From NCBI GenBank assembly GCA_035260325.1, contig DATFVL010000081.1:1-35606 (forward strand): a stretch of 35,606 nucleotides of DNA. The letters are read 5' to 3'. Below are positions 7,168-14,559 of the stretch, in pieces. The notes under the pieces were generated by a model. It saw nothing but the letters and a program-made list of their open reading frames with translations. It did no database searches and was not told the DNA's origin. Numbering within the stretch: position 1 is the stretch's first letter; every line of letters starts with the position of its first letter. The stretch is from Candidatus Methylomirabilota bacterium (GTDB lineage: Bacteria; Methylomirabilota; Methylomirabilia; Rokubacteriales; CSP1-6). Made by a program: the position numbers and the translations under genes.

Positions 7168-8192
7168 GGCTGAGTTCGAGGCGATGCGCTGGAGCCGTGG
7201 GTATGGCCGTGGCCTGCGTCCTGGCCGCTGTCCCGACGCTGGTCGTCAGCGGCGAGGTGCCACAGGTCGAGGTGGTCGCGACCGGCTTCGTCCGGCCCAT
7301 CCAGCTCGCGTTCGATGGCCCTGGCCGGCTCGTCGTGCTGAGTCACGGCCGGAGCGATACCGCCGCTGCCGAGATCGTCTGGCTCGATCTGGGCGGCGCA
7401 CCGGTTGACGCGTCGCGCCTCCCGCGCGTCGTCGTCCCGTTCGCGACGGAGCCGCGCAAGGCCTCGTTCGGCAGCTTGGCCGTCGATCCGAGCTCAGGGG
7501 ATCTCCTACTCGGGGAGGAGAACGGCAATCGCATCTACCGTTTCTCCGCCGACCGGCGGCTGACGTCGCTCGCCGTCGGTTTGCAGCATCTGGTGGGCGG
7601 CAGTGCTTTCGCGGTCGACCGCCATGGTCGCCTGGTCGTCGTGGACTACCTGAGCGCCGACACACAGCTCCGCTCGGAGACGCCACCACCGCCTGGCCTC
7701 GACGTGCTCTCTGACCGCAACTATCAGGGACCGCTCATCTTTCGTATCGACCTCAACGACGAGGGACCGCGCCCGCGCCGACTCGACTTGGTGGCGCCGC
7801 TCTTTCCACGGCGCTTGACGCCCACGCCGGGGCGCGAACCGCTCCCCCGCTTCGTGTCCGTGGCCGCTCGCCCAGACGGCGAGGTGATCGTTCTCAGCTC
7901 GCTCGGTGAGGTGTGGACCCTGACCGCCGGCGGTGACTTCAGCCTGCGCGCCCGTCTGCCCTCAGGGAATTACCAGCGGATCAGCATGGCGCTGGCGCCC
8001 GACGGCAGCGTATTCGTGAGCAGTGGGTTGCACATCCGCGAGATCTTCCGGGTTTCCGCCGACGGGGTCGTGACGACCATTGCCCGCGGGCTGGGCGATC
8101 CCGAGGGGATCGCCGTGGATCGTTCCGGCGCGCTCTATGTTGCCGAGAGCGCGCTCCACCGGATCATCCGCATCGTCCCGACGGGTCGCTGA
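7161..8192 (+). CDS. Exported NHL/SMP-30-like beta-propeller protein
   Basis: This is a protein of about 343 residues with repeated blade motifs, such as GFVRPIQLAFDGPGRLVV, FGSLAVDPSSGDLLLGEENG, AFAVDRHGRLVVVDY, VSVAARPDGEVIVLSS and DPEGIAVDRSGALYVAESAL. These are typical of NHL or gluconolaconase-type propellers; no enzymatic residues could be assigned. The start is uncertain. GTG 7161 gives a textbook signal peptide with SRLSSRR before the hydrophobic core. ATG 7203 has GGAG at 8 bases but leaves a signal without positive charge. TTG 7128 has GAGG upstream but a long N-region and overlaps the cupin promoter. The 3' end lies 4 bases from a convergent permease gene. Confidence 0.8.
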   Translation: MSRLSSRRCAGAVGMAVACVLAAVPTLVVSGEVPQVEVVATGFVRPIQLAFDGPGRLVVLSHGRSDTAAAEIVWLDLGGAPVDASRLPRVVVPFATEPRKASFGSLAVDPSSGDLLLGEENGNRIYRFSADRRLTSLAVGLQHLVGGSAFAVDRHGRLVVVDYLSADTQLRSETPPPPGLDVLSDRNYQGPLIFRIDLNDEGPRPRRLDLVAPLFPRRLTPTPGREPLPRFVSVAARPDGEVIVLSSLGEVWTLTAGGDFSLRARLPSGNYQRISMALAPDGSVFVSSGLHIREIFRVSADGVVTTIARGLGDPEGIAVDRSGALYVAESALHRIIRIVPTGR

Positions 8193-8196
8193 CCCG

Positions 8197-9069
8197 TCAG
8201 GCTCCTTCGACCATCGCCGCGGTGAGGCCGCGCACATAGCCCCGCGCGAAGACGGCGGAGATCGTGATCACGGGGATCGCCAGCAAATTGACCCCCGCCA
8301 CCCCGGCCAGTTCGTCGAGAGCCACGTCGAAGGTCCCGAGCCCGGCCGTGATGGTCTGGTTTTGCCCGCTCAGGAGGAAAACGGAGGCGATCATGAAGTC
8401 GCTGGCGACGGTCCCGAGGGTGAAGATGCCCGCGGCGACGAGGACGGGGCGGCTCATGGGCAGGATGATGCGGAAGAACGCGGTGGCGCGGCTCGCGCCC
8501 TCGATCAGGGCCGCCTCCTCGATCTCCCGCGGCAGGTGCTGGAAGTAGGCCGAGAGCATCCACACGCAGAACGGCAGGGCCATGGTGGGATAGATGAGGA
8601 GGAGGGCTAGGAGGTTGTCGTCCAGCCCGAGCCCGTTCACGACCTGGAAGAGCGGGACGAAGAGGATGGTCTGCGGGATCACATAGGTGGCGAAGATCGC
8701 GCGCCGCCACCACCGGAACCCCGGCGGACGTAGCCGGCCCAGTGCGTAGGCCCCGGCGACACTGGCCGCGAGGGTCGCTACCACCGAGCCGGCAAAAACG
8801 AACAGGGTGTTTGCGATCCAGTCCAAGAAGGGGTAGGAGCGGCGGAGCGCGTCTCCCACGAAGCCGCGGACCTCGCTCTTGCGCTCGAACAACTCCTCGA
8901 AGTTCTCGAGGGTTGGATTCATCACGATGAACGGATTGCCGAAGACATCCTCCTCGGGGGTCTTCAGCGACTGTACTAGCATGAAGTAGATCGGGAAGAG
9001 GCAGTAGACCGTGGCCAGGAGCATCAGGCTCCCATGGCCGAGCTTCGCCCACCAGGGCCTCGGGTTCAT
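8197..9069 (-). CDS. CUT1-type ABC transporter permease (MalG-like)
   Basis: This 290-residue inner-membrane permease has six predicted helices, beginning with LMLLATVYCLFPIYFMLV at about 15-32. The EAA loop EIEEAALIEGASRATAFFRI is intact, and the C-terminal segment FARGYVRGLTAAMVEGA is typical of MalG-like proteins. Its ATG (9069) overlaps the stop of the upstream MalF-like permease in an ATGA, so the two are translationally coupled. It is the last gene of a minus-strand unit starting with the kdpD region. Neither a binding protein nor an ATPase is encoded with it. Confidence 0.9.
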   Translation of the reverse strand: MNPRPWWAKLGHGSLMLLATVYCLFPIYFMLVQSLKTPEEDVFGNPFIVMNPTLENFEELFERKSEVRGFVGDALRRSYPFLDWIANTLFVFAGSVVATLAASVAGAYALGRLRPPGFRWWRRAIFATYVIPQTILFVPLFQVVNGLGLDDNLLALLLIYPTMALPFCVWMLSAYFQHLPREIEEAALIEGASRATAFFRIILPMSRPVLVAAGIFTLGTVASDFMIASVFLLSGQNQTITAGLGTFDVALDELAGVAGVNLLAIPVITISAVFARGYVRGLTAAMVEGA

Positions 9070-9959
9070 GCAGCCTCCCGCTCCGGGGCATCGAACAGGC
9101 GGAACAGCACCAGCATGACGGCGAGCAGGAACGGGACCAGCGTCAGCGACAGCGCCGAGGCGGGCCCGAACTGGCCCGCCTTGATCACGAGCCAGTAGGC
9201 GTTGGTGCCGATGACGGGGAAGACGATGCGGCCCGCGGTGAGCATCCAGACATTGGCGAGGTCGGCGAAGGCGCTGGTGAGCGAGAGGAACACTCCCAGC
9301 GCGAGGAACGGCTTCAGCAGCGGCACGGTCACCAGGCGGAAGCGGCGCCACGCACTCTTCGATTCCAGGAGCGCGCACTCGAACAGTTCGGGCGGGATGG
9401 CGTTGATGCCGGCCAGGAGCAGCACAGCGATAAAGGAGCTGCCGCGCCAGATGTTGAACAAGATGACGCTGACAAAGGCCCAGGCTCCGCCGCCGAAGAC
9501 GCTGTCAACGCTATACTTCAGATGTCCCATGAACGGGGCGTAGGCGGTGGTGGTCGGGGGGTTCAGGGTCCAGTACCACCCGATCACGCTCACGCCCGCG
9601 GGATACGCCCAGGGGAGGAAGATGGCCAGGAAGACGAGGGTCCGGCCCCGGAACGGCCGGGTGAGGAGCAGGGCGAAGCCGAGCCCGAGCGCCAGCTTCG
9701 CCAAGCTCGTGACGGCGGCGTACACGACTGTCACCGTCGCCGCGCGCCAGAACCCCGGATCGGCCAGAAGGCGCCGGTAGTTCTCGAGCCCGACGAACGC
9801 CGTCGGGCCGTCCTTGAGCGGCGAGAGGTCGGTCAGGCTCGTCCAGACCTCCCAGCCGACCGGGTACGCCACCACCGTGAGGAGGAGCAGCAGGGTGGGA
9901 GCCAGGAGCAGGTACGCGAGCCCGACCTCTCGACGCCGCACGGTGCCCGGAAGGCTCAT
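9066..9959 (-). CDS. CUT1-type ABC transporter permease (MalF-like) with degenerate EAA loop
   Basis: This 297-residue permease has its first helix at about 14-36 (LAYLLLAPTLLLLLTVVAYP), then FVGLENYRRLLADPGFWRA and five more helices. The cytoplasmic coupling loop reads ELFECALLESKSAWRRFRLV: compared with the usual E-x-x-x-A-A-x-x-x-G pattern, the conserved Gly is replaced and the Ala pair is altered, which may weaken or change ATPase contact. The ATG at 9959 is 38 bases after the kdpE stop, with a weak ribosome-binding site; a GTG at 9980 is possible. It overlaps the following permease start by ATGA. Co-transcription with kdpDE is inferred from spacing only. Confidence 0.88.
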   Translation of the reverse strand: MSLPGTVRRREVGLAYLLLAPTLLLLLTVVAYPVGWEVWTSLTDLSPLKDGPTAFVGLENYRRLLADPGFWRAATVTVVYAAVTSLAKLALGLGFALLLTRPFRGRTLVFLAIFLPWAYPAGVSVIGWYWTLNPPTTTAYAPFMGHLKYSVDSVFGGGAWAFVSVILFNIWRGSSFIAVLLLAGINAIPPELFECALLESKSAWRRFRLVTVPLLKPFLALGVFLSLTSAFADLANVWMLTAGRIVFPVIGTNAYWLVIKAGQFGPASALSLTLVPFLLAVMLVLFRLFDAPEREAA

Positions 9960-9997
9960 GCTCAGCGGGCTACGATACACGAGACGCCCGGCGGCGG

Positions 9998-10690
9998 TCA
10001 CTCCGTCAGGAGCCGGTAGCCCACACCCGGCTCCGTCAGGAGGTGTCGGGGCTGCGCGGGGTTCTGCTCGAGCTTCCGCCTGAGGTGCGCCATGTAGACG
10101 CGGAGGTAGTGGGACTGGTCCTCCGCGTTCGGGCCCCAGACCTCGCGGAGCAGCTGCCGCTGCGTGACGACCTTCCCCGCGTAGCGCACGAGCGTCGCCA
10201 GGAGCCGGAACTCGATCGGCGTCAGGTGCACCTCGGCGCCGCGGGCCAGGACCCGGCGGCGGCCGAGGTCGATCTGGAGGTCGCCGACCGAGAGCGTGGA
10301 CTCGACCGACTCCTCGCCCACGCGCGCGCGGTGGCGGAGGGCGACGCGCATCCGCGCGAGCAGCTCGCCGACGCCGAAGGGTTTGCTCAGATAGTCGTCG
10401 GCGCCGGCGTCGAGCGCCGCGACCTTGTCGGGCTCCTGGCCGCGCGCCGAGAGGACGATGATCGGGACCGCGCTCCACTCGCGGAGCCGCCGGATCACCC
10501 GGAGGCCGTCGATGTCCGGTAGGCCGAGGTCCACGATGACGACGTCCGGCTGCCGGCTCGCCGCCTCGATGAGCCCGTCCTCGCCCGTGCCCGCCTCGAA
10601 GACGCGGTAGCCCTGGCCGGTGAGCGCCGCGCGCAGGAAGCGCCGGATCTGCGGCTCGTCCTCGACGACGACGACCGCGGGCTCAGCCAT
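9998..10690 (-). CDS. kdpE: KdpE-type OmpR-family response regulator
   Basis: This is a 230-residue two-component regulator. The receiver domain (about 5-118) has the acidic pair E10/D11, phospho-acceptor D54 in VIVDLGLPDIDG, and K103 in DYLSKPFGVGELLAR. The winged-helix DNA-binding domain (about 130-228) contains LTPIEFRLLATLVRYAGKVV and HYLRVYMAHLRRKLEQNP, a pattern characteristic of KdpE. The gene overlaps the 3' end of kdpD by 8 bases, so the pair is translated together. In other bacteria KdpE activates kdpFABC under K+ limitation; here no kdpFABC is present in the window and the likely nearby target is the KimA-like transporter gene, which is inference. Confidence 0.93.
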   Translation of the reverse strand: MAEPAVVVVEDEPQIRRFLRAALTGQGYRVFEAGTGEDGLIEAASRQPDVVIVDLGLPDIDGLRVIRRLREWSAVPIIVLSARGQEPDKVAALDAGADDYLSKPFGVGELLARMRVALRHRARVGEESVESTLSVGDLQIDLGRRRVLARGAEVHLTPIEFRLLATLVRYAGKVVTQRQLLREVWGPNAEDQSHYLRVYMAHLRRKLEQNPAQPRHLLTEPGVGYRLLTE

Positions 10691-13364
10691 CCGTCGCCGT
10701 CGGCGGCGGCGCGCCCGTGATCGGCAGCGTGAACAGGAAGGCGACGCCGCCTTCCGGGAGGTTCTGGGCCCAGATCCGGCCGCCGTGGGCGCGGACGACG
10801 CCCTGACAGATCGCCAGCCCGAGCCCGGCGCCCCGGCCCTTGTCGGTCCGCCCGCGGTAGAACTTCTCGAAGACCTTGTCCTCCTCGCCGGGGGGCAGGC
10901 CCGGACCGCGGTCGGCCACCTCGACGGTGGCCGCGCTGTCCGTCGCCGTCGCGATGATCTCGATCGGGCTGGTGGGCGGCGTGTACTTGAGCGCGTTGTC
11001 GAGGAGGTTGACCAGCACCTGCTCGATGAGCACGTCGTCCATCGGCACGAGCGGCAGGTTCGGCGGCACCCGGGTGCTCACGCGCCGGCTCGCGAGCCGT
11101 GGGCCGACGCGACTCAGCGCCGCGCCGATGACCTCCTCCAGCGAGTGCCACTCCTTCCGGAGCTCCACCGCGCCGGATTCGAGCCGCGTCATCTCGAGCA
11201 GGTTCTGGACGAGACGGTTCAGCCGCTCGCCCTCGTCCCGCACCGACTCGAGGAGCTCCCGGCGCGTGCGGTCGTCGAGCCGCGCGCCGTTCTCGAGGAT
11301 CGTGCTCACCGCGCCGGTGATCGTGGCAAGCGGCGTGCGGAGGTCGTGCGACACCGAGCTCAGCAGGGAGCTGCGGAGGCGCTCGGTTTCCATCCGCACC
11401 TGCGCCTCGCGCGCCTCGTCGGCGAGCTGCGCACGCTCGATGGCGAGCGCCGTCTGGTTGGCGAAGGTCTCGAGCTGGTGGAGCTGCTCGGGCTCGTCCA
11501 GGGCGTGGGGGTCGGCGGGCCGGACGGCGAGCACGCCCACCGCCCCGCGCGACGCGATCAGCGGCAGGTGGAGCGCGGACGCTCCCGGCAGCGTGGCGGT
11601 CCCGAGGCCCGCACGCTGCCGGTGCTCGTAGACCCAGCGGGCGACGCCGCGCTCGTTGGCGTCGAGCTCGAACTGCCCACCGCTCCACGGGGCGAGCGCG
11701 CCGCCCGTGCCGGGGAGCAGCACGGCCACCTGGCTCTTGAAGACCTCGCTGATGTGCCGCAGCGCGATCTTCAGGAGGTCGTCCACGCCGCGCGTGCCCG
11801 CCAGCTCCCGGCTCATCGCGTAGAGCGCCGCCGTGCGCTGCTCGCGCAGGCGCGCGGCGAAGGCCTGGGCCCGGGCGCGGACGGTCAGGCCGCTGATCAC
11901 GAGGCCGACGACCAGCATCACCGCGAAGGTGAAGAGGTACCGGGTGTCGGAGACCGCAAAGGTGAAGTACGGCGGCACGAAGAAGAAATCGAACGCCGCG
12001 ACGCTCAAGACGGACGCGAGCAGTGACGGCCCGCGGCCATGCCGCATCGCGACCACGACGATGCCGAGGAGGTACGCCATGATCAGGTTGGACAGCTCGA
12101 AGAACGGGAACATCAGCCACGCCACGCCGGTCGTGAGGGCCACGACCGCGACGGCCCGGCCGTAGGCCGGCCAGTCGGTGGCGCTCGCGCGCCGGCGGAC
12201 GGGCGCGACGGGCGCGGGCTCCTCGCGCTCGCCGCTGATGACGTAGATGTCGATGTCGCCGCTACCCTCGACGAGCGTGTCCACGATGGAGCCGAGCAGG
12301 ATCCGCTTCCAGAGCGGGCGCCTCGGCTTGCCCACCACGATCTTCGTCACGTTGCGGTCGTGCGCGAACGCCAGGAGCGCCTCGCTCATCGTCTCGCCGG
12401 GCAGCGTGACGGTCTCGGCGCCGAGCTGCTCGGCGAGCCGCAGCGAGTGGCTCACGCGCTCGCGCGCCTCCGCTGGAAGGCGAAGCTGGGCCGGCGTCTC
12501 CACGTATGCGGCGATCCACGGGGCGCCGAGCCGCTCGGCCATCCGCTTGGCCGCCCGCACGAGCCTCGCCGAGTCCGGTCCGGGGCTCACGCAGACGAGG
12601 AGGCGCTCGGTCGTCGGCCACACCTTCGCGATCGCGTGGTCGCGCATATAGACGCGCATCTGCGCGTCCACCCGCTCCGCGGTCGAGCGGAGGGCGAGCT
12701 CGCGGAGGGCGATGAGGTTGCCCTTGCGGAAGAAGTTCCTCACGGCCTCCTGCGCCTGCTCCGGCACGTAGACCTTGCCGTCCCTGAAGCGCTGCAGAAG
12801 ATCGTCGGGCGGCAGGTCGATCAGCTCGACCTCGTCGGCCTGCTCGAGCACGGAGTCCGGCACGGTCTCCCGCACCACGACGCCGGTCACCTTGGCGACG
12901 ACGTCGTTGAGGCTCTCCACGTGCTGGACGTTGACCGTCGTGTAGACGTCGATGCCGGCGTCGAGCAGCTCGAGCACGTCCTGCCAGCGCTTGGCGTGGC
13001 GCGAGCCCGGGGCGTTCGTGTGCGCCAGCTCGTCGACGAGGATCAGCGCGGGGCGGCGGGCGAGCGCGCCGTCCAGGTCGAGCTCGCGCAGCGTCGCGCC
13101 CCGATACTCGATGACGCGCGGGGACAGGACCTCGAGGCCCTCGAGCAGGGCCTCGGTCTCCGCGCGGCCGTGCGTCTCGACGTAGCCGGCGACGACGTCC
13201 ACGCCGTCGGCGCGCTGCTCGCGCGCGGCCTCGAGCATCGCGTAGGTCTTGCCGACGCCCGCGGCGGCGCCGAAGAACACCTTCAACTTGCCGCGGCGCT
13301 GGCGCGCCTCCTCGTCCTGGACGCGGGCCAGGAGCGCGTCGGGGTCGGGCCGCGTGACGCTCAC
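10683..13364 (-). CDS. kdpD: KdpD osmosensitive K+ sensor histidine kinase
   Basis: This is an 893-residue sensor kinase with full KdpD architecture. The N-terminal KdpD domain has the Walker A motif GAAAGVGKT (32-40) and DELAHTNAPGSRHAKRWQDV. A universal-stress-protein-like domain follows (LLVCVSPGPDSARLVRAAKR, about 250-370). Four closely spaced transmembrane helices lie at about 400-500 (including FDFFFVPPYFTFAV), followed by a GAF-like region. The kinase core has the phospho-acceptor His at about 673 in SSVSHDLRTPLATITG, N-box DNALKYTPP and G-boxes DRGPGLPPG and GAGLGLAICQG. The GTG at 13364 gives the usual N-terminus; readings further upstream are unrelated. A small two-helix protein gene lies 44 bases upstream and probably shares the transcript. 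Confidence 0.95.
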   Translation of the reverse strand: MSVTRPDPDALLARVQDEEARQRRGKLKVFFGAAAGVGKTYAMLEAAREQRADGVDVVAGYVETHGRAETEALLEGLEVLSPRVIEYRGATLRELDLDGALARRPALILVDELAHTNAPGSRHAKRWQDVLELLDAGIDVYTTVNVQHVESLNDVVAKVTGVVVRETVPDSVLEQADEVELIDLPPDDLLQRFRDGKVYVPEQAQEAVRNFFRKGNLIALRELALRSTAERVDAQMRVYMRDHAIAKVWPTTERLLVCVSPGPDSARLVRAAKRMAERLGAPWIAAYVETPAQLRLPAEARERVSHSLRLAEQLGAETVTLPGETMSEALLAFAHDRNVTKIVVGKPRRPLWKRILLGSIVDTLVEGSGDIDIYVISGEREEPAPVAPVRRRASATDWPAYGRAVAVVALTTGVAWLMFPFFELSNLIMAYLLGIVVVAMRHGRGPSLLASVLSVAAFDFFFVPPYFTFAVSDTRYLFTFAVMLVVGLVISGLTVRARAQAFAARLREQRTAALYAMSRELAGTRGVDDLLKIALRHISEVFKSQVAVLLPGTGGALAPWSGGQFELDANERGVARWVYEHRQRAGLGTATLPGASALHLPLIASRGAVGVLAVRPADPHALDEPEQLHQLETFANQTALAIERAQLADEAREAQVRMETERLRSSLLSSVSHDLRTPLATITGAVSTILENGARLDDRTRRELLESVRDEGERLNRLVQNLLEMTRLESGAVELRKEWHSLEEVIGAALSRVGPRLASRRVSTRVPPNLPLVPMDDVLIEQVLVNLLDNALKYTPPTSPIEIIATATDSAATVEVADRGPGLPPGEEDKVFEKFYRGRTDKGRGAGLGLAICQGVVRAHGGRIWAQNLPEGGVAFLFTLPITGAPPPTATDG

Positions 13365-13408
13365 GGCGTTAGTGTAGCGCCCGCCGCACGTGAAGTGCGA
13401 GCGAAGGC

Positions 13409-13660
13409 TCAGCGGTCGCTGCCCTGGCGCCGCGCGCGCGCTTCCTCCAGCTCGATCGCGACCCTGTTGCGCCGGACCCATGTCGCCATGAGCCCGAACA
13501 TCAGGACGACCACGGCGAGCTCGAGCACCGAGCGCAGACCGTCCCCGGGAACCGTCGCCTCGATGAGGACGGCCAGGCCGACCAGGAGCAGCCCCATCAG
13601 ATAGAGGAACCACCAAGGCTCTTCCTCGGGGAGATGCTCACCGCCACCGCGATGCAGCAC
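13409..13660 (-). CDS. Small two-helix membrane protein upstream of kdpD
   Basis: This 83-residue protein of unknown function has two hydrophobic helices (about 17-35 and 43-60) and ends in a basic/acidic tail starting ATWVRRNRVAIELEEARARR. It resembles the 147-residue protein encoded at 13954-14397 in helix spacing and in the WVR-NR-A ending, so the two are probably paralogues. The first 14 or so residues are read through the edge of the mgtE remnant on the other strand, so the native start may have been replaced. It lies directly upstream of kdpD in the same direction, suggesting a role near K+ sensing or membrane energetics; no function can be assigned. Confidence 0.65.
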   Translation of the reverse strand: MLHRGGGEHLPEEEPWWFLYLMGLLLVGLAVLIEATVPGDGLRSVLELAVVVLMFGLMATWVRRNRVAIELEEARARRQGSDR

Positions 13661-14079
13661 TTCGAGGGGGAGCTGAGCCGGGCTCGCAGGCGACCTCGCT
13701 CATCATCCGGGCGCTCGCGCTCCAGGAGGTGCGGGTGCGCGACTGGTGGTGGATCGGCCTGCGCGAGATGCCCGCGGGCCTCGCCCTCGGCGCCATCCTC
13801 GGCGCGATCGGGATCGCCCGAATCGGGATTTAGCAGGTCCTCGGTCTCTACGATTACGGCGCGCACTGGCCGCTGGTCGCGCTGACGGTGGGCGCGGCGC
13901 TGGTCGGCGTCGTGATGTTCGGCTCACTGGTGGGCTCGATGCTCCCGTTCATCCTACGTCGCGCCGGCTTCGACCCCGCGAGCGCGTCGGCGCCGTTCGT
14001 GGCCACGCTCGTGGACGTCAGCGGCCTCGTGATCTACTTCACCGTGGCGTACGTTGTGCTCCACGGGACGCTGCTCTAG
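13619..14079 (+). pseudogene. Remnant of an mgtE-type Mg2+ transporter gene
   Basis: The plus strand holds the C-terminal membrane part of MgtE in pieces. RLFLGEMLTATAMQHFEGEL (from 13619) is followed by a deletion with a frame change, then GSQATSLIIRALALQEVRVR (from about 13685). This continues through DWWWIGLREM and GLALGAILGAIGIARIGI to an in-frame amber stop at 13831-13833. The same frame then resumes with [40 protein letters not shown] and [16 protein letters not shown] to a TAG at 14077-14079. The cytoplasmic N domain and CBS domains are absent. MgtE usually has Trp near the amber site, so TGG to TAG is plausible. Truncation, frameshift and stop all indicate a dead gene. Two minus-strand genes overlap its ends. 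Confidence 0.85.
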
Positions 14080-14397
14080 CCGCGCCGCGACTAGGTCGAC
14101 GGGCGCGGGCGTGGCGTGGCGCGCGGGAATCACGCGCACGGTGATCTTCGTGCCTGCGCAGGCGCACCAATCCTGTTGGTCGAGGGCGGCGCGGTTCGAC
14201 CGCACCCACCACGCCATCGCGGCGAAGCCGCCGAGCGCGAGGCCGCCGCGGAACACTGCGTGCCAGGTGCCGGGGAGCAGGACGATTTCGCCCGCAGCCA
14301 ACGCTCCGACGGTCAGGACCGCAAAGCCGTAGAGCAGGCTCCACAGGGGCCGCGGAGTCTCCCACGCGCGAGTGCCGCGAGCGGCCGCGTCGCACAT
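13954..14397 (-). CDS. Small two-helix membrane protein, paralogue of the kdpD-adjacent one, with extended C-terminus
   Basis: This 147-residue protein has helices at about 18-40 and 46-64, then [20 protein letters not shown] and [14 protein letters not shown]. The first 95 or so residues look like a real small membrane protein with a CxC pair on the cytoplasmic side. The remainder (from about residue 105) is charged, low in hydrophobics and read antisense to the mgtE remnant, so it is probably an artefact of losing the native stop. ATG 14397 has GAGG upstream at about 11 bases. It is divergent from the KimA-like gene. Function unknown. Confidence 0.6.
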   Translation of the reverse strand: MCDAAARGTRAWETPRPLWSLLYGFAVLTVGALAAGEIVLLPGTWHAVFRGGLALGGFAAMAWWVRSNRAALDQQDWCACAGTKITVRVIPARHATPAPVDLVAARLEQRPVEHNVRHGEVDHEAADVHERGHERRRRARGVEAGAT

Positions 14398-14420
14398 CGC
14401 TAGATCCGCCTCGTGCCCAG

Positions 14421-14445
14421 GGTTCCGTCCTCCATGGACGGAGCC
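14421..14445. repeat. Strong 10-bp hairpin in the divergent intergenic region upstream of the KimA-like gene
   Basis: GGTTCCGTCC pairs with GGACGGAGCC (one G-T wobble) around the 5-base loop TCCAT. No T-run follows in either direction. About 20 bases further on, TGACAC (14446-14451) and GTGTCA (14468-14473) form a second, spaced inverted repeat, and on the minus strand the latter contains a perfect TTGACA. The pair could be an operator or leader structure; no known riboswitch consensus was recognised. Confidence 0.55.
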
Positions 14446-14559
14446 TGACACATGCCGTCTCAAGCTCGTGTCAAGAAGGGCCGGTGCGGCGTTAAAAAGC
14501 CGTAAAAATCGCGGCGGGCGATCGCCGAGGGCGCCGAGCGGGGCTAGAGTCACACGGGT

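Noticed and set aside
14398-14559. A ydaO-type c-di-AMP riboswitch upstream of the KimA-like gene
   Set aside because: Hairpins are present, but I could not match the conserved core of the class, so I annotate only the hairpin.
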